A stretch of DNA of 55,451 nucleotides from a virus, in IMG/VR virus record IMGVR_UViG_3300030090_003512, positions 1 through 55,451 of that record; one strand, given 5' to 3'. Shown here in pieces: positions 1 through 6,946 of the stretch. Made by a program: the position numbers and the translations under genes. The notes beneath the pieces are model-generated. The model was not told the DNA's origin. It ran no database searches and saw nothing but the letters and a program-made list of their open reading frames with translations. How positions within the stretch are numbered: the first letter of the stretch is position 1; every line of letters begins with the position of its first letter.

Positions 1-4
1 AAAT

Positions 5-367
5 ATGAACAACGAAGATAGAAACCGAATAGCTAAACAACATTGCAATAAACTAATAGCAGAATTTATGGGTGCTGTGGGTACACCTAAATACAATCCT
101 ACTGAGTGGGATGTGTACATCACAGGGTGCTTAGACGTTGATTCAGATGATGAAAACGCACAACACTTTTATACACCTGATGAAATGAAATACGACACAT
201 CATGGGATTGGTTGATGCCTGTACTTAAGAAGATTACTATCGGAAAACTAAACCCAAGCAACTATCGTAAATGGAGAATGATTAACACACCTACAGAGTA
301 CAACATAGAGGAGGTGTACAAAGCAGTAGTACGATTTATTAAAAAATATAACGATGGAAAACAATAA
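5..367 (+). CDS. Small conserved phage protein, paralogue A
   Basis: 120-residue acidic protein of unknown function. It shares three blocks with the next gene: NKLIAEFMG near the start, a central SWDWLMPV, and a C-terminal YKAVVxFIKxYN. The pair therefore arose by tandem duplication. Hypothetical proteins with this pattern are common in Bacteroidota phages; no function is known to me. The frame is open upstream to base 1 and matches the frame of the truncated gene at the right end of the window. If the genome is circular, this ATG may therefore be internal to a longer gene. It overlaps the next gene by 14 bases, as expected in an operon. Confidence 0.75.
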   Translation: MNNEDRNRIAKQHCNKLIAEFMGAVGTPKYNPTEWDVYITGCLDVDSDDENAQHFYTPDEMKYDTSWDWLMPVLKKITIGKLNPSNYRKWRMINTPTEYNIEEVYKAVVRFIKKYNDGKQ

Positions 368-388
368 ACTAATAGCAGAATTTATGGG
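46..388 (+). repeat. 27-base direct repeat, two copies (46-72 and 362-388)
   Basis: CAATAAACTAATAGCAGAAT followed by TTATGGG is identical at 46-72 and 362-388. Each copy codes for the NKLIAEFMG segment of one of the two paralogues. Identity at the DNA level, not only the protein level, points to recent duplication or gene conversion. Confidence 0.9.
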
Positions 389-632
389 GCTTGAAGTCTT
401 GTATAGACCAAACTCAAATGGGTTTATAGAAATATCAGATACAGAACTTTGTGATGTTGATGACTTGATATACCACAGATCATGGGATTGGCTGATGCCT
501 GTAGTACAGAAGTGCTTTGAAGTTGCTGAGCATGAAGATGACTTTTTCGCAATAAGCGGTAATCTACCCTACATGGATAGCACATACAAAGCAGTAGTAG
601 AATTTATTAAACAATACAACGATGAGCAATAA
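354..632 (+). CDS. Small conserved phage protein, paralogue B
   Basis: 92 residues, sharing NKLIAEFMG (residues 5-13), SWDWLMPV and the final YKAVVEFIKQYND with the preceding gene. The middle has diverged and is shorter. Starts inside the end of paralogue A and overlaps the next small gene by 11 bases, so the three are translationally chained. Function unknown. Confidence 0.75.
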   Translation: MENNKLIAEFMGLEVLYRPNSNGFIEISDTELCDVDDLIYHRSWDWLMPVVQKCFEVAEHEDDFFAISGNLPYMDSTYKAVVEFIKQYNDEQ

Positions 633-768
633 ACTATGGAGAATAATCGATAGGCACAACGATACTATCAAAACACAAGGTAAACTAATTACACAACTGC
701 GTGCAGAAAACGAACAGCTAACAATAGAAATCAATAAACTTAAAAACACAGATGAGCAAGAAACGTAA
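622..768 (+). CDS. Small coiled-coil protein
   Basis: 48 residues (MSNKLWRIIDRH... ending EQET). The centre, KLITQLRAENEQLTIEINKL, has the heptad spacing of a short coiled coil. The ATG lies within the end of the upstream gene and the stop lies within the next gene, the compact overlap typical of this block. It resembles the N-terminus of the gene at 54009, which has a QGRLITELRGELE motif. Function unknown. Confidence 0.55.
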   Translation: MSNKLWRIIDRHNDTIKTQGKLITQLRAENEQLTIEINKLKNTDEQET

Positions 769-904
769 AACACAAATCGGATATGAGTCATTCCCATTCG
801 ATGAGTTCGCTGACATGCTAACGATCAACCCAAGCGAATCACAGAAGCTGTTGCGTAAACTAGCAACGGAAAGTAAAACGAAAGTAAAACACAATAATGG
901 ATAA
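752..904 (+). CDS. Small hypothetical protein
   Basis: 50 residues, starting MSKKRKTQIGYESFPFDEFA and rich in lysine at both ends. It overlaps the genes on both sides by 17 and 8 bases, which supports translation as part of the chain. No family recognised. Confidence 0.5.
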   Translation: MSKKRKTQIGYESFPFDEFADMLTINPSESQKLLRKLATESKTKVKHNNG

Positions 905-1124
905 GAGAGAGGTGTTATTTGAATTAGGTTGTGGTATTGAAGCTACATTGGTTTACTATGTAGTCGATTACCCTGAAGGTTTAAGTATAGATGTAGATTA
1001 TGTGTACTATGGGTACGGCAAGAACAAGCACGAGATGACTTTCTTACTAGACGATAAGCAATTCTATGACTACATGCAGGAGTTGGCCAATGAAGACTTT
1101 GAAGAACCTACATACGATGAATAA
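897..1124 (+). CDS. Small acidic hypothetical protein
   Basis: 75 residues, acidic and rich in tyrosine (VYYVVDYPEG, VDYVYYGYGKN). No membrane segment or known motif. Probably a small beta-rich cytoplasmic protein. It lies in the dense rightward operon, six bases before the next gene. Confidence 0.6.
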   Translation: MDKREVLFELGCGIEATLVYYVVDYPEGLSIDVDYVYYGYGKNKHEMTFLLDDKQFYDYMQELANEDFEEPTYDE

Positions 1125-1130
1125 ATTCAC

Positions 1131-1358
1131 ATGAAAAGACTAATAGGAGTTAAAGAGTTACGCACTCTGTTAGAATCAAATAAATCTCTCTATGAGATCA
1201 TGGATGACCTGAACACTAGGGCTAGGGTGTACGCTATTGAAGAGAGTATCCAAATTCTACACGGTCATTCAGGTAAGGCTGAAAAACAACGAGCTGAGTA
1301 CATTAATAAGCAATCAGCTGCAAACCCACCTAGGTATGGGACCAAACACACATATTAA
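1131..1358 (+). CDS. Small hypothetical protein
   Basis: 75 residues, predicted mostly helical (LIGVKELRTLLESNKSLYEI, then ARVYAIEESIQIL), with a polar tail ending RYGTKHTY. No recognised family. Last gene before a 63-base spacer that holds a promoter-like element. Confidence 0.6.
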   Translation: MKRLIGVKELRTLLESNKSLYEIMDDLNTRARVYAIEESIQILHGHSGKAEKQRAEYINKQSAANPPRYGTKHTY

Positions 1359-1405
1359 TTCCTTGAAAATTATTAACAACGGTTGCAATTAAAGTTTGTA
1401 ACACA

Positions 1406-1413
1406 TATATTTG
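1406..1413 (+). promoter_or_regulatory. Bacteroidota-type -7 element, plus strand
   Basis: TATATTTG matches the TAnnTTTG -7 consensus of Bacteroidota sigma factors. A TTGC lies 19 bases upstream (1383-1386) at -33 spacing. The ATG at 1422 follows eight bases after the element, so the leader would be a few bases at most. Confidence 0.5.
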
Positions 1414-1421
1414 TCAACGCT

Positions 1422-1901
1422 ATGGGAAAAATGAAGGAAGTATTTATCAAGGATATTGAAGATTTTGGGGAGCATCGTGATCACATTGACGATCAGTACC
1501 AATACAAGCAGTATCTACAAAAAAAAGCTATGAAAGAATTTAAAAACACACTAAAAACACTATCGTTAGTAACGTTTATGTTACTCACTACGATATCGTA
1601 TGGACAGCATATTGTCGACACTTTTTCTTTAGAATACATTCCTTGGGGGTGTGGATCACAAATTGTTTCTAATGAAAACCCACGACAAGATTGGTGGACA
1701 TTCGAGCAACCTGCACCACCTACTAAATGGATTGTAACACAAAATAACGTGACATTAAACGTCAAAGAGATGTCGTTTTACAACAACCTACCATATATGT
1801 GTATAGATGTTACAGAATACGGTGAGTACAGTTTTCAAATAAAAAATTCTCTTACTGATGAAACTCTAGGTGAAGGATTGTTTTACATAACAAGACCATG
1901 A
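1422..1901 (+). CDS. Fused small protein plus secreted domain (possible frameshift merge)
   Basis: 159 residues from ATG 1422. Residues 1-36 (MGKMKEVFIKDIEDFGEHRD...) look like a separate charged mini-protein. From the internal ATG at 1530 the sequence is a textbook signal peptide (basic MKEFKNTLKTL, then LVTFMLLTTISYG, cleavage near YGQ) followed by about 105 beta-rich residues. The junction is a run of eight A (1519-1526). With seven A the first part would end at a TGA overlapping ATG 1530, the ATGA arrangement used elsewhere here. Two genes are therefore likely: a cytoplasmic mini-protein and an exported protein beginning at 1530. The next gene starts inside the stop codon. Function unknown. 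Confidence 0.55.
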   Translation: MGKMKEVFIKDIEDFGEHRDHIDDQYQYKQYLQKKAMKEFKNTLKTLSLVTFMLLTTISYGQHIVDTFSLEYIPWGCGSQIVSNENPRQDWWTFEQPAPPTKWIVTQNNVTLNVKEMSFYNNLPYMCIDVTEYGEYSFQIKNSLTDETLGEGLFYITRP

Positions 1902-2125
1902 TAGTAGAAGAAGTAACAAAAATCACTGGTGCTACTGGTGACGAAGCATTACGCTTAGCTATAGCATACTTAGCAAAGCACAAGGACATGAGCTATACAG
2001 CCATATCCGAGGCTGTTAATGTGCATAAAGATCCTTTGTTTATGCATTGGATTATGACAGATAGAGCTATGGATCACAGACCAGCATTTAGAAAACAATA
2101 TCAACTATTAATTCAAACCCTTTAA
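1898..2125 (+). CDS. DnaA domain IV-like DNA-binding protein
   Basis: 75 residues. The pattern ALRLAIAYLAKHKDMSYTAI...VNVHKDPLFMHWI resembles the C-terminal DNA-binding domain of DnaA (helix, basic loop, helix-turn-helix, then a signature helix near an H/D pair). There is no ATPase domain. Small stand-alone copies of this fold occur in Bacteroidota phages. It probably binds duplex DNA near the origin or a promoter; it sits directly before SSB. Overlap with the previous gene is ATGA-type. The family call rests on pattern only. Confidence 0.45.
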   Translation: MIVEEVTKITGATGDEALRLAIAYLAKHKDMSYTAISEAVNVHKDPLFMHWIMTDRAMDHRPAFRKQYQLLIQTL

Positions 2126-2135
2126 ATTTAAAACT

Positions 2136-2429
2136 ATGGGATCATTAATCAAAGGTTCAATTAATTTGAACAAACTGCCGAAAGAAAAACTTATCAAAGG
2201 CAAAAACGGAACGTACTATGACTTCACTATTTCAGTGAACGATGAGACGGGAGATTATGGTGACAACTGCAGCATGTTTGATTCACAAACAAAAGAAGAG
2301 CGTGAGGCAAAGACACCTAAAAATTATGTAGGTAATGCAAAAGTTATCTGGACTGATGGAACTATCACTACTGCTGAAAGGCGAGAAGAGGTAGAGACAG
2401 AAGCAGAAACTTCTGACTTACCATTTTAA
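2136..2429 (+). CDS. ssb: Single-stranded DNA-binding protein
   Basis: 97 residues. Short OB-fold-like protein (INLNKLPKEKLIKGKNGTYY, then a conserved core ending NAKVIWTDG) with an acidic linker and the hydrophobic tip DLPF. That tip is the hallmark by which SSB proteins recruit replication and repair partners. It is shorter than cellular SSB, as in related phages. Immediate neighbours (ERF annealing protein, RecE-like exonuclease) support a role coating ssDNA during replication and recombination. Confidence 0.75.
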   Translation: MGSLIKGSINLNKLPKEKLIKGKNGTYYDFTISVNDETGDYGDNCSMFDSQTKEEREAKTPKNYVGNAKVIWTDGTITTAERREEVETEAETSDLPF

Positions 2430-2432
2430 TTA

Positions 2433-2528
2433 ATGCGGCCTTGTGCCGCACACCTCCTGCTACCCACTGGGATGGGCTCGTGTTTAATTGGTTTTCCGAG
2501 AGTGTAGGTTCGAATCCTACGCAGGAGT
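2433..2528 (+). tRNA. tRNA-like element with non-canonical middle, preceded by a hairpin
   Basis: CTCCTGC (2454-2460) pairs perfectly with GCAGGAG (2521-2527) as a 7-bp acceptor stem. GTAGG-TTCGAAT-CCTAC (2504-2520) is a perfect T arm with a consensus loop. Total length of 75 suits a tRNA. The middle does not fold normally: CCCA-CTGGGA-TGGG follows where the D arm should be, then CTCG and CGAG enclose a 16-base loop containing AATTGG. No 5+7+5 anticodon arm is visible. A separate hairpin (TGCGGC/GCCGCA, 2433-2450) lies just upstream. It may be a degenerate tRNA or a tRNA mimic. No CCA is encoded. Confidence 0.5.
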
Positions 2529-2555
2529 CTAATTTTTAATTTAATAAAATATATC

Positions 2556-3125
2556 ATGGTAGATAAACTAAGCCTTATTCAAGGCAACCTCAAAGCTCCG
2601 AAAGGGCAAATGAACAAGTTCGGTGGATACAAATACAGATCTGCTGAAGACATTTTAGAATCGGTAAAACCTTTACTATCAGAACATGGTCTGATCCTAA
2701 CATTGTCAGACGAAATGGTAATGGTTGGTGACAGAGTTTACGTCAAGGCTACAGCTAGGCTTACTGACGGTCAGTCTGAGGTTCAAACAACAGCATTCGC
2801 TAGAGAAGAGGAAAGTAAAAAAGGTATGGACGGTAGCCAGGTAACGGGAGCGTCGTCTAGTTATGCAAGAAAGTATGCACTTAACGGACTGTTTTGTATT
2901 GATGATACAAAAGACAGTGACGCTACAAACACAGGCGCTGGTACTCCAGCTAAAAAGAAAGCTCCTGCAAAGAGTATTTACGAAAAGAGCTTAGCTCACA
3001 TAAACAATTCTAAAGACAAGGCGTCTGCAGTAAAGCTTATACTAGGTAAGTATGAATCTGAGCTTACAAAAGATCAAGTTAAAAAGTTAAAGGCGTTAGG
3101 AAATCTTGCTGAAGTAGTTAAGTAA
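2556..3125 (+). CDS. erf: ERF-family single-strand annealing protein
   Basis: 189 residues. N-terminal YKYRSAEDILESVKPLL and the motif SQVTGASSSYARKYAL (residues 94-109) followed by GLFCIDDTKD are the signature of the ERF recombinase superfamily. ERF proteins anneal complementary single strands, acting with an exonuclease during phage recombination and concatemer formation. A lysine/alanine linker (about 130-140) leads to a small helical C-terminal domain, probably for partner binding. Lies between SSB and the RecE-like nuclease, with the stop overlapping the next ATG: a complete recombination module. Confidence 0.85.
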   Translation: MVDKLSLIQGNLKAPKGQMNKFGGYKYRSAEDILESVKPLLSEHGLILTLSDEMVMVGDRVYVKATARLTDGQSEVQTTAFAREEESKKGMDGSQVTGASSSYARKYALNGLFCIDDTKDSDATNTGAGTPAKKKAPAKSIYEKSLAHINNSKDKASAVKLILGKYESELTKDQVKKLKALGNLAEVVK

Positions 3126-3880
3126 TGGATCTAGCACTTAAGTTATCAGAAAAATATGGGAAGGGATACCTCTCTTACTCGTCGATAAAATACGCATTAA
3201 AAGACATGCAGTTGTTTGAGATGAAGATGAGGGACCAGCTCAAAATAGAAAGTCCAGCCCTTGCTTTTGGTAAGCTATACGACTGTCTGCTCCTCACTCC
3301 TGAGTCGTTTAGCGATCAGTTCGTGGTCGCAGACGATACAGCTATCTGTTTAGAGATAGGTGGTAAAGCTCCACAGAGGACCAAAGCTTACTCAGAATGG
3401 AAAGATTCTTTAGCCGAGCCAGGAAAACAAATAGTTTCTGTTGAAGACAAGGTGAAGGCTGAGGAAATGATACAGAGGTTACAAGAAACTGGAGTCCACG
3501 AAATATCACTACAGGGCAATGCTCAATATGAGTTCAACGACTTTATTGGGGACGTCCCTGTACGTGGATTCCTAGACATCTTAAATGATGAATACATAGC
3601 TGACTCAAAAACCACACAAAAGTTAGATAAGTTTAAGTGGGCTGTGCGAGACTTTGGTTACGATATACAGGCATATATCTATACAGAAGTTTTAGGGATA
3701 AAAGATTTTAGGTGGGTAGCACAAGAGAAAGCATACCCATATGCAGTAGGATTATACTTTGCTTCGGATCAAACGCTAGAGTATGGGAAGCAGAAGTTTG
3801 ATACTGCTGTAGCTAGGATACGTGAACACTTAGATAGTGGAGTTAAAGCAACGACATACTACGAAACATCATACATATGA
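3125..3880 (+). CDS. RecE-like PD-(D/E)XK 5'-3' exonuclease
   Basis: 251 residues. Early AFGKLYDCLLLTPE (47-60) matches the start of the exonuclease VIII/RecE fold. The metal-binding core is GFLDILNDEYIADSKTT, with D151, D160 and K162, and the downstream QAYIY (182-186) matches the conserved QxxxY. Such enzymes resect linear duplex DNA to give 3' single strands for annealing. Partnered here with ERF and SSB. Overlaps the upstream stop by one base and the next gene by four. Confidence 0.8.
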   Translation: MDLALKLSEKYGKGYLSYSSIKYALKDMQLFEMKMRDQLKIESPALAFGKLYDCLLLTPESFSDQFVVADDTAICLEIGGKAPQRTKAYSEWKDSLAEPGKQIVSVEDKVKAEEMIQRLQETGVHEISLQGNAQYEFNDFIGDVPVRGFLDILNDEYIADSKTTQKLDKFKWAVRDFGYDIQAYIYTEVLGIKDFRWVAQEKAYPYAVGLYFASDQTLEYGKQKFDTAVARIREHLDSGVKATTYYETSYI

Positions 3881-4146
3881 GCACGGAAAGTAAAATTAAG
3901 TCAAAGCTTAAAAGCCTACATGATTTATTGATACAAAAAAATAGAAACTATGGAGACAGCGCTTTAATACCTGCCAATATATTTTCTAAACTTACATCTG
4001 TGGAGGCGATAAAAATACGCATTGATGATAAACTTAAAAGAATAGAGAATAAAGGTATCAATGATGACACAGAAGATTCTGTTATGGATCTCGCTGGTTA
4101 TTTAGTACTGCTAATGATAGCAAGAGATAATGAGAAAGTTAAGTAA
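3877..4146 (+). CDS. DUF1599-like nucleotide-modification-associated domain protein
   Basis: 89 residues. KNRNYGDSALIPANIFSKL and the later DDKLKRIENKG...DSVMDLAGYLVLL resemble the DUF1599 family (nucleotide-modification-associated domain 1), an all-alpha domain often found beside phage DNA metabolism genes. The exact activity is not established. ATGA overlap with the exonuclease upstream and a 17-base overlap with the next gene. Confidence 0.55.
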   Translation: MSTESKIKSKLKSLHDLLIQKNRNYGDSALIPANIFSKLTSVEAIKIRIDDKLKRIENKGINDDTEDSVMDLAGYLVLLMIARDNEKVK

Positions 4147-4486
4147 AATACGCAAGCCAAAACATAAAGGATATTCTTTTGAAACTGTTGAGCAATTGAA
4201 AAAAGAGTATGTGGATCTAGTTTTTCCTGCAGATATGCAAAAAGATATAGCTACACGTAAGCATGAGTCTGTGTTTTTGCGTTATGCTTTTATCAATGCT
4301 TTTAAAACATACTGTCACCACAATGTGCTGGCGCAGACATGGGATATGGCTAGAACAACAATGTATCATGTGTTTGATAAGCATGAAGACAATCTAAAGG
4401 CACATCCTTTATACAGGGTGTGTTACCAAACAGCATTAGGTCTCAAAGAAAAGAACGACTCTCAAAATGCTGACGATATATCGTGA
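4130..4486 (+). CDS. DnaA domain IV-like DNA-binding protein (second copy)
   Basis: 118 residues with a strongly basic start (MRKLSKIRKPKHKGY). The segment KHESVFLRYAFINAFKTYCH...WDMARTTMYHVFDKHE resembles the helix-turn-helix and signature helix of DnaA domain IV, with RTTMYHV in place of RDHSTVxHA. No ATPase domain. It directly precedes and overlaps the primase-helicase, suggesting a role in origin recognition or helicase loading. That is inference from fold resemblance and context. Confidence 0.45.
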   Translation: MRKLSKIRKPKHKGYSFETVEQLKKEYVDLVFPADMQKDIATRKHESVFLRYAFINAFKTYCHHNVLAQTWDMARTTMYHVFDKHEDNLKAHPLYRVCYQTALGLKEKNDSQNADDIS

Positions 4487-6257
4487 TCTATACAGCAAAG
4501 ACTCTCCTAACTATATTTCTTTAGAGCAATGCTTAGAAAGAGTAAAGTCTGGTAAGCAAAAAGATGCTATAGAAAAAATAAGAGGGGGAGACAAATCTTT
4601 AAAGTCAAAGCTGCCTGTTGTTTTATTTAGTGGGAAGTTCAATGAACGCAAGGACTCTTCGCTGATAAAACACAGTGGCTACATTGTCCTGGACTTCGAT
4701 CACATTGATGTAGACAACAGCAAAGCTGTGCTTGCTCTAGATCCTTTTGTCAAAGCCTGCTGGGTTAGCCCTTCTGGTGACGGGTTAAAAGCTGTTGTAA
4801 AGGTTACAAACTCAGAGAATCATAGAGATCATTTCAGAGCTCTTGTAGAATACTTTGATAACAAGTATAATCTAGAGGTTGATAGCACAGGTATCAATGA
4901 AAGTAGGGCATGCTTTGAAAGCTATGATCCTGACGCTGTTATCAAGATAGAGTCAGAGCCTTTTGGGAAGATGCTTTTTGAAGATATCCCTAAGACTCAA
5001 GTAGCTGAGGTAAAGGAAATATCTACAGACTACACTAAGCTACACCTTGCAGCTAGGATGATACGCAACGCTCCTGACGGAGAAAAGCACAACGTACTTC
5101 TGAAAGCTTCTATACTTATGGGTGGGTACATATCTGTGGGTAGGGTAGATGAGCTTGAAGCATATCGTGTTTTAGAGCGTGAGATAGAGCTCCGTGAAGT
5201 TGACGATATGTACGTCGCTAGGAATACTATTCGTGACGGTATAGAGCGTGGCAAGATGGCGCCTATACATGAAACGATAGAGGCAGAAGAGGAAGCGCAA
5301 AGAGAGTTACTACTATCAGACGGCGACATGTCGTTTATGAGTTCCGATGTAGAAGATCTAGACTGGATTATTAGATACAAAAACGGAGAAATAGAGAAGG
5401 GGTGTGGTACAGGCAATGTCCTGTTTGATAAAAACTTTATCTACAAAAAAGAGTTTGTTATGATCTCAGGTCATAGCTCTGTAGGTAAAACTACCTTTAT
5501 GCTGTACATGATGGTTACTATAGCAGTAAACCATAGTTGGGTATGGGTTATTTATTCCTCTGAAAACAAAACTGCTAACGTCAAGATCAAACTTATGCAG
5601 TTTGCTTGTGGCAAGTCTCTAGACGAAATGACTGAGGGGGAGGTAAGGTACATGATGAAGTGGGTGTCAAAGCATTTTATCCTTATAGACAATACTAAAA
5701 TGCTTAGCTACGCAGACCTACTTGTTTATACTGAAAAGATAACTAGGCACAGGAAGATAGATGGATTACTAATAGATCCATACAATTCGCTCAAGGTTGC
5801 TCTTACATCGAACAAGTCAGGATCTGCCTTCGAGTACCACTACGAAGCCGCTGGTGCGTTCCTTACATTTTGTAATAGGTTAGACATAGCTGTATGGGTA
5901 AATGCACACTCAATTACATCAGCTCAAAGGCAAAAAGGTGACGACGGTCAACCTGTTGCACCTCTAGCCCCTGACACAGAGTACGGTGGTATGTGGGTTA
6001 ATAGAGCCGACTGCTTCTTAACAATACACAGAAAGATACATCATCCAGACGTAGAAAAGCGTAGTAGGACAGAGTTTCATGTACGTAAAGTCAGGGAGCA
6101 AGAAACTGGTGGAGAGCCAACAGCAATAGACGATCCATTCTACTTTGACTTCAATGCAAATCACGCAGGATTTACTATGACAGGCCCCTTCTCATCACTC
6201 TATCAACATATTAACATAGAAGATGTTGATAAACAGCTAGAGTTTGAACACTTTTAA
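4467..6257 (+). CDS. Bifunctional primase-helicase (BT4734-like primase plus RecA-type helicase)
   Basis: 596 residues. The N-terminal half has the archaeo-eukaryotic primase features of the BT4734/VirE family: YIVLDFDHID with D76 and D78, and SPSGDGLKAVVKV (101-113). The C-terminal half is a RecA/DnaB-type ATPase with Walker A GHSSVGKT (335-342) and Walker B IDGLLIDPYNSL (aspartate about 437), then an NAHS sensor-like motif. It should unwind DNA at the fork and make primers. No DNA polymerase is visible here, so it probably works with the host polymerase. Starts 20 bases inside the DnaA-like gene. Confidence 0.8.
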   Translation: MLTIYRDLYSKDSPNYISLEQCLERVKSGKQKDAIEKIRGGDKSLKSKLPVVLFSGKFNERKDSSLIKHSGYIVLDFDHIDVDNSKAVLALDPFVKACWVSPSGDGLKAVVKVTNSENHRDHFRALVEYFDNKYNLEVDSTGINESRACFESYDPDAVIKIESEPFGKMLFEDIPKTQVAEVKEISTDYTKLHLAARMIRNAPDGEKHNVLLKASILMGGYISVGRVDELEAYRVLEREIELREVDDMYVARNTIRDGIERGKMAPIHETIEAEEEAQRELLLSDGDMSFMSSDVEDLDWIIRYKNGEIEKGCGTGNVLFDKNFIYKKEFVMISGHSSVGKTTFMLYMMVTIAVNHSWVWVIYSSENKTANVKIKLMQFACGKSLDEMTEGEVRYMMKWVSKHFILIDNTKMLSYADLLVYTEKITRHRKIDGLLIDPYNSLKVALTSNKSGSAFEYHYEAAGAFLTFCNRLDIAVWVNAHSITSAQRQKGDDGQPVAPLAPDTEYGGMWVNRADCFLTIHRKIHHPDVEKRSRTEFHVRKVREQETGGEPTAIDDPFYFDFNANHAGFTMTGPFSSLYQHINIEDVDKQLEFEHF

Positions 6258-6284
6258 CATTTATTTGTTTATATATTCCCATAC

Positions 6285-6743
6285 GTGGGAAAGAAAGTAA
6301 AGAATAGATCTAAGGCTAAAGGCCATAGAAGAGCAGGGAACAAACTTAAAAGCGCTCTTGAGGCATACTGTTATGACAGACTCAAGGATGCTAAACTAAA
6401 GTTTGGATATGAAACAGATGTCTTTTATTTAATGGATGGTTTTAGATACAACGGTATCTACCATAAGATGACAAAGGGTAGGGATGTTATGAGAGATAAC
6501 ACTCAGAAGGCAATACAAGGAATTAAGTACACTCCTGATTTTGTTTCCCACGATCACAAGTTTATCATCGAAACAAAAGGGTACGTGCATGGACAGCACA
6601 CCTTTCCGTTACGGTGGAAACTTTTTCTTAGGTATCTAATTGATAATCAGATGGATGACTACATGTTGTTTATCCCTAAGAATAGAAAACAAGTGGACGC
6701 AACAATCAAAATTATTCAGGATGAACTCAAAGGAACTAAGTAG
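6285..6743 (+). CDS. T7 endonuclease I-like Holliday-junction resolvase
   Basis: 152 residues from a GTG start. PD-(D/E)XK core: ALEAYCYDRL (E26), YTPDFV (D85) and FIIETKGY (E96, K98), with spacing like T7 endonuclease I. Basic N-terminus (GKKVKNRSKAKGHRR) for DNA binding. Such enzymes resolve branched DNA and can degrade host DNA. The GTG sits at the edge of a small hairpin, CCCA-TACG-TGGG (6278-6289). No in-frame ATG gives a sensible alternative start. Confidence 0.75.
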   Translation: MGKKVKNRSKAKGHRRAGNKLKSALEAYCYDRLKDAKLKFGYETDVFYLMDGFRYNGIYHKMTKGRDVMRDNTQKAIQGIKYTPDFVSHDHKFIIETKGYVHGQHTFPLRWKLFLRYLIDNQMDDYMLFIPKNRKQVDATIKIIQDELKGTK

Positions 6744-6945
6744 ATTGTACTTCGTCACCTGCGATGAGATACAATCGATAACGACACAGCTGTACGAAGA
6801 TCTACACAAAGACAATGGAGAGCCAATAAACAACTGGGAAACCGTTATAGATCTAGCGCTAGACTACAGAAAGGGAGTGCTAGCAGAAATAGAGGGTATA
6901 CGAACAGCATGTGAGGAATACAACGAAAATAAAGTAAAGCTGTAG
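6721..6945 (+). CDS. Small hypothetical protein
   Basis: 74 residues from the ATG at 6721, chosen because it overlaps the upstream gene by only 23 bases; a more upstream ATG (6640) would overlap by about 100. Acidic and mostly helical (ELSRLYFVTCDEIQSITTQL, later GVLAEIEGIRTACEEYNEN). No family recognised. Lies between two nuclease-like genes. Confidence 0.6.
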   Translation: MNSKELSRLYFVTCDEIQSITTQLYEDLHKDNGEPINNWETVIDLALDYRKGVLAEIEGIRTACEEYNENKVKL

Positions 6946-6946
6946 G

